From an uncultured Coriobacteriaceae bacterium (GTDB lineage Bacteria > Actinomycetota > Coriobacteriia > Coriobacteriales > Atopobiaceae), in NCBI GenBank assembly GCA_900544655.1, contig UQWE01000054.1:1-8791 (forward strand): a DNA stretch of 8,791 nucleotides. Reading direction: 5' to 3'. Below the pieces are notes generated by a model that was given only the letters and a program-made list of their open reading frames with translations, did not search any database and was not told the DNA's origin. Of the stretch, positions 1 to 6,128 are shown piece after piece. A program made the position numbers and the translations under genes. How positions within the stretch are numbered: position 1 is the first letter of the stretch; every line of letters begins with the position of its first letter.

Positions 1-516
1 GGCCGTTCGGTGTCCGGTCACGCCGCGTCCGAGGGTGGTCGCCGCACCGCGGGGGAGGACGAGGGCGGTCGCCGCGCAGCGAACGTCGCCTCGCAGGCGC
101 AGGGGATACTCGCCTGGGTGATGGGACATCGCGCCCTTTCCATCGCGCTCGTTGCCATCGCGGCGCTTTTGCTCATGCTCTATCCGCCGATTAAGGCCCT
201 CTATGGAGCATCGCGCACCAACGCGCTTCTCTCCTGCCAGCTCAGTTCCGTCACCGCCACCAACGACACCCTTCAGGGAGAGGTCGATAACCTCATGACT
301 CGCGAGGGCATCGAGGACGAGGCCCGTCGTCGCGGCTACGTGACGGAGGGCGATACGCCGGTAGACATGTCGGGTGTCGAGGATTCCGGCGGTGCCTCGA
401 GTGATTCGACCGTCTCGACGGACGAATCCGCCCCGGCGGCAAGCGACCCCTGGTACGTCTCCGCCCTTGACTTCATCTTTGGATACAATCCCGCCGATCA
501 GGGGGTTTCCCAGTGA
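1..516 (+). CDS. Septum formation initiator, DivIC/FtsB family (probably 5'-partial)
   Basis: Small bitopic cell-division protein; the DivIC/FtsB family bridges the division complex at the septum through a membrane helix and a coiled coil. Numbering from the GTG at base 10: a basic, Gly/Arg/Glu-rich cytoplasmic N-terminus (1-40), one membrane helix (about 42-59), a short coiled coil (about 67-97), then the family-typical segment EGIEDEARRRGYVTEGDTPV (99-118). An acidic Ser/Thr/Asp linker follows, and a conserved-looking end with WYVSALDFIFGYN (149-160). The frame is open to base 1 and there is no ribosome binding site before the GTG at 10 or the ATG at 121, so the true start probably lies left of the window. 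The stop overlaps the start of the phosphatase gene by 4 bases (GTGA), implying one transcript with translational coupling. Family assignment rests on architecture and the post-coil motif. Confidence 0.85.
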   Translation, partial: GRSVSGHAASEGGRRTAGEDEGGRRAANVASQAQGILAWVMGHRALSIALVAIAALLLMLYPPIKALYGASRTNALLSCQLSSVTATNDTLQGEVDNLMTREGIEDEARRRGYVTEGDTPVDMSGVEDSGGASSDSTVSTDESAPAASDPWYVSALDFIFGYNPADQGVSQ

Positions 517-1496
517 GCCGCGTTGCCGTTATCGATATAGGAACCGTGACGGCGCGCCTTGGCGTCGCCGATGTCGCGGCCTCGCGCGTCGAGCGCTGCG
601 CCAAGACGTCGACCATCTGCAGCCTTGGTGAGGGCGTTGCCGAGACGGGCGTGCTCCGCGAGGATGCGTGCGCGCGCGTGCTTTCGTGCGTTGATGGCTA
701 TCTGGCCCAGGCTCGCGAGTCCGGCGCCGAGGTGGGGTGCTGCACGCTCACGAGCGCCGCACGAGACGCTGCGAATTCGAATGTGTTGCTTGATGGCCTC
801 GCGGAGCGCGGCGTTGTCGCTCAGGTCATTCCCGGCGAGGTTGAGGGGTCACTCACGTTCCTTGGCGTGGCCCAGGACTTTCGGGCCTCGCGCATCGTCG
901 TTGCGGATAACGGTGGCGGATCGACCGAGGTGGCCGCAGGGGTGCTCGACGGCGAGCGACCCGGCGTGGCGCTTGAGGCTGTGCGTTCGCTGGATGTGGG
1001 CTGTCGCCGCGTGACGGACCTCTTCCTTTCTCGCGAGGATCCACCCTCGGCCTCTGCGCTGGAGGAGGCTCGCGCGTTCTGTCGCGAGGCTTTCGAATCC
1101 GGCCTCCCCGCTGAGGCACGCGATCTGGAGCGCCTTGTCTGCGTGGGTGGTACGGTCACGACGCTTGTCGCCATCGACGCGAGACTCGACCCCTATGATC
1201 CTGCGTTCGTCCATCTTCAAACGCTTACGCTTGACGAGGCGGATGAGCTGACCGGGCGGCTTGCCGCGCTTCCTCTGGAGCAGCGCCGCGGGGTCGTGGG
1301 CCTGCAGCCCAAGCGTGCCGGCGTGATCCTGGCTGGTGCCGTCTGCGTGAGCGAGCTCATGCGTGCGTGCCATGCCCGCGAGCTCACCGTGAGCGAGAGC
1401 GACCTGCTCTACGGACTGTCGCTCTCCGCGGCCGCGGTGGCGAATGGGATTGCCGCCCCAGTCTCTTGGACGCCGCAACTCTTCTCTTTGCGCTAA
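513..1496 (+). CDS. Ppx/GppA family phosphatase (exopolyphosphatase / pppGpp phosphohydrolase type)
   Basis: Cytoplasmic enzyme of the ASKHA (actin-like ATPase) fold; the family releases phosphate from inorganic polyphosphate and/or converts pppGpp to ppGpp. Nucleotide-binding motifs are visible in order: VAVIDIGTVTARLGVAD at 4-20 (phosphate 1), IPGEVEGSLTFLGVA at 106-120 with E111 at the place of the catalytic glutamate, ADNGGGSTEV at 131-140 (phosphate 2), and CVGGTVTTLVAID at 210-222. At 327 residues it is the short two-domain form, without the C-terminal HD-like domain of the roughly 500-residue enterobacterial enzymes. The first loop reads DIGTVT rather than the common DxGSNS, a family variant. 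Start is the GTG overlapping the upstream stop. A divIC-like gene next to ppx is common in actinobacteria. Polyphosphate versus pppGpp preference cannot be told from sequence. Confidence 0.9.
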   Translation: MSRVAVIDIGTVTARLGVADVAASRVERCAKTSTICSLGEGVAETGVLREDACARVLSCVDGYLAQARESGAEVGCCTLTSAARDAANSNVLLDGLAERGVVAQVIPGEVEGSLTFLGVAQDFRASRIVVADNGGGSTEVAAGVLDGERPGVALEAVRSLDVGCRRVTDLFLSREDPPSASALEEARAFCREAFESGLPAEARDLERLVCVGGTVTTLVAIDARLDPYDPAFVHLQTLTLDEADELTGRLAALPLEQRRGVVGLQPKRAGVILAGAVCVSELMRACHARELTVSESDLLYGLSLSAAAVANGIAAPVSWTPQLFSLR

Positions 1497-1585
1497 GGTA
1501 GTCAGTGCGCGACTATGCGGCATGACGCGTGACGGCGCGATAAGGGTGCCAGGTACTTTCACGTGACGATGGCGCCGCATGATAT

Positions 1586-1670
1586 GGGGGCGTGGCGGAA
1601 TTGGCAGACGCAGGGGCCTTAAAAGCCCTCGCCGGAAGGCTTGTGGGTTCGAACCCCACCGCCCCTACCA
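1586..1670 (+). tRNA. tRNA-Leu (anticodon UAA)
   Basis: Complete class II tRNA. The 7-bp acceptor stem (1586-1592 with 1660-1666) has one G-U pair at the end, discriminator A at 1667, and encoded CCA at 1668-1670. Anticodon stem 1613-1617/1625-1629 encloses the loop CTTAAAA, with anticodon TAA at 1620-1622. The long variable arm contains a GCC/GGC stem with a GGAA loop (1631-1640). T arm is GTGGG/CCCAC around TTCGAAC (1643-1659). The length of 85 nt and the variable arm fit Leu. No convincing promoter is seen in the 89 bases after the phosphatase gene. Confidence 0.97.
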
Positions 1671-1674
1671 GATG

Positions 1675-1710
1675 AAAAAGGAGGGACGACGGCTCTGTGG
1701 CTGTCGTCCC
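1675..1710 (-). terminator. Intrinsic terminator-like hairpin between tRNA-Leu and the PTS IIB gene
   Basis: An 11-bp stem with one G-U pair (1683-1693 with 1700-1710) and a 6-base loop lies 12 bases after the tRNA. On the minus strand the stem is followed by CTCCTTTTTC, a short U-rich tail, so it best fits the end of the leftward IIB transcript, about 88 bases past that gene's stop. On the + strand there is no T tract, though the hairpin could still limit the tRNA transcript. Confidence 0.45.
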
Positions 1711-1797
1711 GCCTTCCATGAGGAGCGAGTCTGGGGCACGTGCGTTTGCTGGCCCTGGTGTGGGTGCCGCGCTCCCGTTGTCCGCGCCGGGCACAGG

Positions 1798-2112
1798 CTA
1801 AGAGCAAACCGACGCGCGAGCGCGGCTGGGTGCGCGCATGAGCGCGAGCAGGGAGCGCTCTGACGCGCTGGCGTCGCCTCCCGTGAGGAACGGTGTGCCG
1901 TTCACATACGGGATATCGAGGGTGCCGGGGATGAGCGTGACGGCGATGAGGAAGTCATGCGACTCGGCGAGCGCCGGGACATCGGCCATCTTGCACGGGG
2001 TGACGTCATAGGCGCCGGCGAAGCCGTGAGAATCAAGAATCTGGCAGACGCGATCGCGTACCGCAGACGAGGTGCAAATGCCCGTGCCGCAGGCCATGAG
2101 GATGTGCTTCAT
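1798..2112 (-). CDS. PTS sugar transporter IIB component, galactitol (GatB) type
   Basis: Single-domain cytoplasmic phosphocarrier of 104 residues; IIB proteins take phosphate from IIA on a cysteine and pass it to the sugar bound at IIC. The N-terminal strand and phosphate loop are explicit: MKHILMACGTGICTSSAV, with C8 as the phosphorylated cysteine followed by the GTG-x-x-TSS loop typical of galactitol-family IIB. A second strand region follows (DVTPCKMADV, 36-45). The start is supported by AGAAGGA about 6 bases before the ATG on the minus strand. No IIA or IIC gene lies within reach on either side and the neighbours are unrelated, so its partners must be encoded elsewhere or it is a remnant. 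Substrate is not predictable. The Arg/Ala-rich last 15 residues look variable. A weak CATAAT hexamer on the minus strand at 2172-2177 is the only promoter hint. Confidence 0.85.
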   Translation of the reverse strand: MKHILMACGTGICTSSAVRDRVCQILDSHGFAGAYDVTPCKMADVPALAESHDFLIAVTLIPGTLDIPYVNGTPFLTGGDASASERSLLALMRAPSRARASVCS

Positions 2113-2274
2113 TGCCGTCCTTCTAAAACGACAGATACCTGGCGACTCGTGGAGGTGTGATTGCGAGTTCGATTATGGCGTGGCACGTGCGCTCAGGTGC
2201 AAATACAATTCGACAAGCGCGTACTTTAGCCGTTTCTCTCCCGTTTGTGTAGGGGTTTATTTGCGCGGGCCGCT

Positions 2275-2299
2275 GCCGTTCGCCGAATCGTGCGAAGGC
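2275..2299 (-). other. Stem-loop downstream of sdpI
   Basis: GCC-TTCGC on the minus strand pairs with GCGAA-C-GGC, with one bulged base and an 8-base loop, 46 bases past the sdpI stop. No U tract follows on either strand, so it is only a possible transcript end or pause structure. The rest of the 233-base gap between the sdpI stop and the IIB start shows nothing else that can be named. Confidence 0.2.
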
Positions 2300-2345
2300 G
2301 GGAAGGTCGATGCTTGGGCCTGGCGGGTCGAGTGCGGATGATCTC

Positions 2346-3041
2346 TTAGCGAATCTTGCCGACAGACAGCAGGTAGGAATAGGCGTACATCGCGATGCAT
2401 CCCCCAAGGCAGACCACGCTGATCGCCGCTGCGGCAACAGCGTCCGTGAGGTAGGGTCCCGCAAAGCCAAATGCTGCGACGGCAATTCCCATGAGCACGA
2501 AACACTTGCCACCAAAGCGTTGGGTACGGCGCCAGTTCTCCGGGTCGTTGAGGGCCCAGGGGGTCTTCACGCCCATCGTGTAGTTCTGACCGATACGTGG
2601 CATGTAGTTGCCGATGCCGACGAGCAGCGCACCGATTAGCACGGAGACGATGACGTTCGTGGAGCCCTTGACTGCTATCACGCCCCAGACGGTAAGCTCG
2701 GGAAGCCAGCTGACGGCAATCATGAGCAGGGTAAAGCCAACAACGAAGCGCTGATAGAACTTCCCGGCGCGAGCATAGCCATTGCCTTTGGGGTCGATGC
2801 GCGGAATCACGTAGAAGAGGACGAGCATCCCGAGGGGTAGCGCGCCCAAGGCGGCTGCCGTCCAGCTTGGCCCCCAGTCGTTTACCTCACCGCTCGCACC
2901 CCAGTGGGTGGGTATTTGTGCGGGCAGGCTTGGGAGCGCGATGAGGTGTGCGATGACGTTTGCGCCGGAAAGCGCGGCAAGTGCGATGAGACAGTTGCGC
3001 GAGACGAGGTCGTGGGTGCTGCCGTTGTTGGTGCTATTCAT
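2346..3041 (-). CDS. sdpI: SdpI/DUF1648 family membrane protein (SdpC-immunity type)
   Basis: Polytopic membrane protein of 231 residues with about six hydrophobic segments (near 17-36, 59-79, 99-120, 124-144, 178-197, 201-226). Two family signatures are clear: the DUF1648 stretch LPAQIPTHWGASGEVNDWG (39-57) and the SdpI stretch GNYMPRIGQNYTMGVKTPW (144-162), followed by ALNDPENWRRTQRFGG (163-178). In Bacillus subtilis SdpI confers immunity to the killing peptide SdpC and holds the repressor SdpR at the membrane when the peptide is present. The ATG at 3041 is chosen over the ATG at 3074 because it has GGAGG six bases upstream and overlaps the sdpR stop by only 8 bases, implying coupling; the longer start would overlap by 41 bases. 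No sdpABC-like toxin genes are present, so a peptide-sensing role here is inference from family and operon. Confidence 0.9.
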   Translation of the reverse strand: MNSTNNGSTHDLVSRNCLIALAALSGANVIAHLIALPSLPAQIPTHWGASGEVNDWGPSWTAAALGALPLGMLVLFYVIPRIDPKGNGYARAGKFYQRFVVGFTLLMIAVSWLPELTVWGVIAVKGSTNVIVSVLIGALLVGIGNYMPRIGQNYTMGVKTPWALNDPENWRRTQRFGGKCFVLMGIAVAAFGFAGPYLTDAVAAAAISVVCLGGCIAMYAYSYLLSVGKIR

Positions 3042-3303
3042 GAGAGTCCTCCGTAAAACCAAGGAACCAGCCAATCAGATCCTGCATGACGGTGGTGTTG
3101 AGACTGTAGACGATGTTCTGGCCATGGCGCTCGTCCGTGACGAGGCCGGCAGCCTTGAGTGTTGCCAGGTGATGACTGAGCGTGGGCTTGCTGATGTCGA
3201 AGTGCGCGGCGAGCTCGCCTGCCGTGAGGTCGCCGGTCTCCAACAGCTCGAGAATGCGTCTGCGCGTCGGATCAGCGAGCGCCTTGAATCCCTCTCCTGC
3301 CAT
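3034..3303 (-). CDS. sdpR: ArsR-family transcriptional autorepressor, SdpR type
   Basis: Winged-helix repressor of 89 residues, first gene of an operon with sdpI. Visible order: FKALADPTRRRILELLETG (6-24), the helix-turn-helix with recognition helix SKPTLSHHLATLKAAGLV (38-55), and the wing with RHGQNIVYSLNTTVMQDLIG (59-78). The SLNTTV-x-QD-I-W ending strongly resembles Bacillus SdpR, and no cysteine metal site of the classical arsenic or cadmium sensors is present. The start has AAGGAGG four bases upstream. SdpR represses its own operon and is released when SdpI captures it. A palindrome covering the promoter start supports the same arrangement here. The SdpR subgroup is assigned by resemblance and by the sdpI neighbour. 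Confidence 0.9.
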   Translation of the reverse strand: MAGEGFKALADPTRRRILELLETGDLTAGELAAHFDISKPTLSHHLATLKAAGLVTDERHGQNIVYSLNTTVMQDLIGWFLGFTEDSHE

Positions 3304-3331
3304 AGCGCCTCCTTGGTTGGGTGTCTATGTC

Positions 3332-3377
3332 CTTCTCTGTTATTAGATAATTAGACAGCCATCTAATAACAGAGAAG
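3332..3377. promoter_or_regulatory. 17-bp perfect inverted repeat, probable SdpR operator
   Basis: CTTCTCTGTTATTAGAT at 3332-3348 is exactly mirrored at 3361-3377, with a 12-bp spacer. Three ATTAGA half-sites occur: two direct (3342-3347, 3350-3355) and one inverted (3362-3367). The palindrome touches the -10 hexamer and runs over the predicted start and early transcript of sdpR-sdpI, a position where a bound dimer or tetramer would block transcription. It is markedly AT-richer than its surroundings. Binding by SdpR is inferred. Confidence 0.8.
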
Positions 3378-3403
3378 TATAGCTTCGTTGCCGGGGGAGT
3401 CAA
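3376..3403 (-). promoter_or_regulatory. sigma70-type promoter of sdpR-sdpI
   Basis: On the minus strand, -35 TTGACT (3398-3403), a 16-bp spacer and -10 TATACT (3376-3381), each one base off consensus. Predicted start is near 3369, about 66 bases before the sdpR ATG. A 7-bp direct repeat GCGCAAC (3432-3438 and 3442-3448) lies some 65-80 bases upstream of the start; its role is unknown. Confidence 0.75.
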
Positions 3404-3463
3404 CGGGTGGGTTTTGAATCTGCGGAGTACGGCGCAACGCTGCGCAACTCCATGCGGCGTACC

Positions 3464-3507
3464 GCGAAAAAAGAAGCAGGCCAGAGGCTCAAATTCCTCT
3501 GACCTGC
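3464..3507 (-). terminator. Rho-independent terminator of tRNA-Glu
   Basis: A 12-bp stem with one G-U pair (3476-3487 with 3496-3507) and an 8-base loop, followed on the minus strand by TTCTTTTTTCGC (3464-3475). It begins 10 bases after the tRNA 3' end. The + strand side has no T tract, so it works leftward. Confidence 0.88.
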
Positions 3508-3516
3508 TGCAATGTC

Positions 3517-3593
3517 TGGTGCCCCCAGCGGGATTCGAACCCGCGATATCCACCTTGAAAGGGTGGCGTCCTGGGCCGCTAGACGATGGGGAC
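3517..3593 (-). tRNA. tRNA-Glu (anticodon UUC)
   Basis: Complete tRNA read on the minus strand. Acceptor stem GTCCCCA/TGGGGGC (3587-3593 with 3521-3527) has one U-G pair, discriminator A at 3520, and encoded CCA at 3517-3519. Anticodon stem CCACC/GGTGG encloses the loop CTTTCAA, with anticodon TTC at 3557-3559. The T arm contains GGTTCGAATCC. Its own terminator follows directly. 77 nt including CCA. Confidence 0.97.
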
Positions 3594-3603
3594 GGCGAAC
3601 GAG

Positions 3604-3609
3604 AGTATA
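3604..3609 (-). promoter_or_regulatory. Possible -10 of the tRNA-Glu promoter
   Basis: TATACT on the minus strand, ten bases before the mature tRNA 5' end, which is the right distance for a short leader. No recognisable -35 lies 15-18 bases further upstream; that place is occupied by a small GCGGC/GCCGC hairpin (3620-3636). The tRNA may therefore also be made as part of the TPR operon transcript. Confidence 0.3.
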
Positions 3610-3708
3610 TCAGAGCATGCGGCTTGATATGCCGCGCTTTACGCAATTCGCAATGAGACCCGGCTTTGGCGTGCGCCGAAGGATTCTGGTGCGAATCCGG
3701 TGCTCCAC

Positions 3709-4749
3709 CTACCAGTCGAGGTTGTTATCGCGTGCGAATATCTCCGCCTGCGCGGCGAAGCCATCCTGCGCAGTCGCCCATGCGAGGAAATCGGGCGTGT
3801 CCATCACGACGGAATCGCACTCGTGAACGGCGAGCGCCGCCTCCTCAAAGCTGCCCGGTTCAAAAGCGGGGCGATCGGGGAGGTACCCTTCGACGAACGT
3901 CGGCCGAAGAAGGGCGTAGGCGCCGCCTCGGCACAGGCTTGTGTACCCACGAAGGGCGCGGCGAGCAGCGGGCATGCGGTCGAGCTTGAACATGAGCAGC
4001 GTGCGCGCGAGGTGGTTCCACGCGTTTCCCTGCCTGCCGAATCGCGCGTCGAGGGCATCGAAGTCCTTTTCGTCCTCAAGGCGCGCGAGCGCGATTGCCC
4101 AGGTATATCGAGCGCCGAGCTGGTCTGTGGGGTCAAGTTCGATGAGACGCTCGCACGTTTTGCAGGCGTTCTTGTAGCGGGCGGTCTCGAGCCTCGCGCG
4201 AGCGATGGAGCTCAACAGGCGCAGACGAGGGCGTGCGAAGACGTCGTCCCACTCGGAGACGGTGGCGAGAGGGGCTTCGTCACCGTTCGGCGTGGGATTA
4301 TCTGCTTCCGGCGCGGACGGGGAGGCACTGCCTTCCTTCCCCCTCGGCTCCGTATCAAGTTCGATCTCGTTGGCGAGGTTCAGGAGCGCAACCAGCGAGG
4401 CATCGGGGTCCTTGGCGTCAAGCATGGCGGCAATCGTGCGAGCGTCGAGGCAATCCCCGTCCATGGAGATCGCCTCCGCGCATGCCGCGCGAAGCTTGTC
4501 GAGCCTACGCTTGCGGGCGGATTCAAACTCCTCGTCGTCAAGAAACTCCTCCTCCGCCTGGGTGAGGTCATTGGCGGCGAGTGCGTCGGCAAGGTGCTTG
4601 AACGCGAGGTCCCCCCTGTGCTCGAGAAATGAGTCGGGGTCTCTCGTGACGGCAAGCCTGAGCTCGTCGAAGGCGTCCTCCGAGAGCTTGCCGAGCTTTT
4701 CAGCGCGTCGCCATGACAGGCGGTCAATCAGCTCGTCCGCGTATCTCAT
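3709..4749 (-). CDS. TPR-repeat protein, second of a paralogous pair (unknown function)
   Basis: Soluble, acidic, largely helical protein of 346 residues with no signal peptide or membrane helix. Function is not recognised. The clearest repeat block is at 171-230: FARPRLRLLSSIARARLETA, then a helix ending in LIELDPTDQLGARYTWAIAL (202-221) and ARLEDEKDF. This pattern of an RPxLR helix followed by LxLDPxDxxGxR resembles ST7-like TPR domains. An earlier weaker repeat is at 83-110, and a low-complexity Glu/Pro/Ser linker lies near 133-160. The ATG at 4749 is chosen over the upstream ATG at 4830 because it overlaps the preceding stop as ATGA and has AAGGAGGG six bases upstream. Full-length resemblance to the gene before it indicates tandem duplication. 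A GGATTC/GAATCC hairpin (3681-3698) follows the stop without a U tract. TPRs usually mediate protein contacts; partners are unknown. Confidence 0.85.
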   Translation of the reverse strand: MRYADELIDRLSWRRAEKLGKLSEDAFDELRLAVTRDPDSFLEHRGDLAFKHLADALAANDLTQAEEEFLDDEEFESARKRRLDKLRAACAEAISMDGDCLDARTIAAMLDAKDPDASLVALLNLANEIELDTEPRGKEGSASPSAPEADNPTPNGDEAPLATVSEWDDVFARPRLRLLSSIARARLETARYKNACKTCERLIELDPTDQLGARYTWAIALARLEDEKDFDALDARFGRQGNAWNHLARTLLMFKLDRMPAARRALRGYTSLCRGGAYALLRPTFVEGYLPDRPAFEPGSFEEAALAVHECDSVVMDTPDFLAWATAQDGFAAQAEIFARDNNLDW

Positions 4750-5789
4750 GACTGGCCCTCCTTGAGCGTCGGGTCGATTGCGACCTCGCGAGCGTAGGCC
4801 TCGGCGACATCGGGTCTCGAAGAGACCCATGAGCCGAGCGTGCCACGCTCGTTGGCGTCGAAGCCTTCCTGCAGCAGGACCGTCGCCTCGGAGGTGGCGA
4901 GGATGAGCTCGTCTTCGCTCCCGGGTGCGACGCAGATGCGGCAGAAGATGCCGTCCGGCAGGTCATCCTGGCGAGTGAGCGTGGTCCCCGCGTTGGGATA
5001 TGCCGCTATGATCGCGCGAATCTCCTCCTCGGCGGCATCACGGTCCTCCCGCTTGAAGGCGAGGGCCATGCGCGCGAGGGAATACCAGGCGGCACCGGGC
5101 AGGGGGCCGTTGCCGGCGGCCTTGCGGGCATCGGCGCAAAGCGACGCGAACGCCTCTTCGTCCTCGAGCTTTGCGTATGCGATGGCGAGCGTGAGGCGCA
5201 CGCCAACAGGGTCGCTCGGGTCGAGCTCGAGCGCCTCGTTGGCCAGCTGTATGCCAAGACGGTAGCGGCCGCAGACGAGCGCGTTGGATGCTTCGATGGC
5301 AATCCAACGGAGATAGGGGCGGAAGGCAAGCAACGTGGCGACATCCTTGAGGTCGCCCTCGGGAAGCTCGTATGAAGCAGCGTTGCGTTCGCACGCCTCG
5401 CGAACGCTGGCGGCGTTGTCTGCAAGGTAGCGGTGGTAGGCGGTGGGCGATCCGCTTGACGCGGCGGCAAGCATGCGGCGTGCGTCATGGCACGAGGGGT
5501 CTAGGTCGAGCGCCTCGTTGAGGCATTTGCGCGCTTCGAGGATGATCTTCTGCGCGGCGGAATCATCCGTGGCGAAGGGCAACTGGTAGTCAATGAGGTC
5601 ACTCGCCTTGACCACGAGGTGGAAGGCGCGGTCTGCGTCCGTTTGCGGAAGTGAGTCCCTGTTGGAGCGATAGCGACGAGCGAAATCCGCCGCGGCGCGC
5701 GCGGCACCAAAGGGATCTCGAGGGTCGAGGTCGCGGGCAAAGCGCACGCTCAGGCGCTGGTAGTCTTCAAAATGCGGATCGATGGACAT
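4746..5789 (-). CDS. TPR-repeat protein, first of a paralogous pair (unknown function)
   Basis: Soluble helical protein of 347 residues, first gene of a two-gene leftward operon. TPR-like segments are visible: EARKCLNEALDLDPSCHDA (85-103), then the strongest block at 156-214, from FRPYLRWIAIEASNALV to the loop ALELDPSDPVGVRLTLAIAY (186-205) and AKLEDEEAF. A further helical pair is at 232-264. The RPYLR and LDPSDPVGVR signatures match the ST7-like TPR pattern and line up with the downstream paralogue. No enzymatic motif, signal peptide or membrane segment is seen. AAAGGAGG five bases before the ATG fixes the start. Its TGA overlaps the next ATG by four bases, so the products are probably made in fixed ratio and may act together. 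Role is unknown. Confidence 0.85.
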   Translation of the reverse strand: MSIDPHFEDYQRLSVRFARDLDPRDPFGAARAAADFARRYRSNRDSLPQTDADRAFHLVVKASDLIDYQLPFATDDSAAQKIILEARKCLNEALDLDPSCHDARRMLAAASSGSPTAYHRYLADNAASVREACERNAASYELPEGDLKDVATLLAFRPYLRWIAIEASNALVCGRYRLGIQLANEALELDPSDPVGVRLTLAIAYAKLEDEEAFASLCADARKAAGNGPLPGAAWYSLARMALAFKREDRDAAEEEIRAIIAAYPNAGTTLTRQDDLPDGIFCRICVAPGSEDELILATSEATVLLQEGFDANERGTLGSWVSSRPDVAEAYAREVAIDPTLKEGQS

Positions 5790-6034
5790 GCTCTCCTCCT
5801 TTGAATCTTATGGTAGCAAGGAGAACGTTTGCCCTGCGCCAGGACGGGCGTTTCTCCCGCCTTTGCCGCGTGCCTTGGCAGCACTTGTCTCGGCGTCGTC
5901 TCCCGTCGAGCGATAGGGGTGATTGTCCGAGCCGCACGGCTCGCGTGGGATAGTCTTAAGAGCGCGTGAAACTACATACTTTCTGCATAATGTTACGCGT
6001 CTGTTTCCAATGTTATTCAGTAAACATCTTTTTG
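5790..6034. other. Gene-free divergent region between the TPR operon and the cstA leader
   Basis: No gene is supported here. The left part carries the ribosome binding site of the TPR operon and an imperfect stem-loop (GGAGAA at 5820-5825 with TTCTCC at 5852-5857, GCCC/GGGC inside). On the + strand an AT-rich patch begins near 5975 and contains CATAAT (5986-5991), a 7-bp direct repeat AATGTTA (5989-5995 and 6009-6015, 20 bases apart) and the inverted repeat ATGTT-N8-AACAT (6010-6014, 6023-6027). These lie just upstream of the TTGACA at 6035 and could be regulator sites for cstA. Short open frames crossing this region lack good start signals. Confidence 0.4.
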
Positions 6035-6063
6035 TTGACACTGCCGAGTCACGCGACGAAGAT
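6035..6063 (+). promoter_or_regulatory. Candidate promoter of the cstA leader transcript
   Basis: A perfect -35 hexamer TTGACA (6035-6040) in an AT-rich setting, followed after 17 bases by GAAGAT (6058-6063), a poor -10 match (3 of 6). Predicted start is near 6070, which would put a 7-bp hairpin (ACCATCC 6069-6075 with GGATGGT 6081-6087) at the extreme 5' end of the RNA, and a 5-bp one (6088-6092 with 6099-6103) after it. The weak -10 suggests activator dependence or a different start; CATAAT at 5986-5991 is the alternative but lacks a -35. Confidence 0.4.
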
Positions 6064-6128
6064 GCTGAACCATCCACTAGGGATGGTGCGCGGGGATACG
6101 CGCCAAGGTGAATCAGGAGCACATCGCA

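Noticed and set aside
849..1580. 243-codon minus-strand open frame opposite ppx/gppA
   Set aside because: The + frame carries all the phosphatase motifs; this is a GC-rich shadow.
1535..1585. Promoter for tRNA-Leu (GATAAG near 1539, TTTCAC near 1557)
   Set aside because: The first has no -35 at the right spacing; the second pairs with a -10 that would abut the mature tRNA 5' end.
1513..1794. Minus-strand open frame containing GAVGFEPTSLPARAF
   Set aside because: It is the antisense of tRNA-Leu; this GFEPTS-type peptide is a well-known false gene product over tRNA genes.
3517..3593. tRNA-Glu as an integration site for an island
   Set aside because: No integrase, no direct repeat of the tRNA 3' end in the window, and the tRNA is followed by its own terminator and ordinary genes.
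3414..3826. Plus-strand open frames containing PPAGFEPAISTLKGW and GAPSGIRTRDIHLERV
   Set aside because: They are antisense translations of tRNA-Glu, with no ribosome binding site.
3700..4632. 310-codon plus-strand open frame opposite the second TPR gene
   Set aside because: Antisense to a coupled gene with strong start signals; no motif recognised.
5808..6122. Minus-strand 104-codon open frame between the TPR operon and the cstA leader
   Set aside because: No ribosome binding site or family resemblance, and it runs antisense to the leader promoter region.
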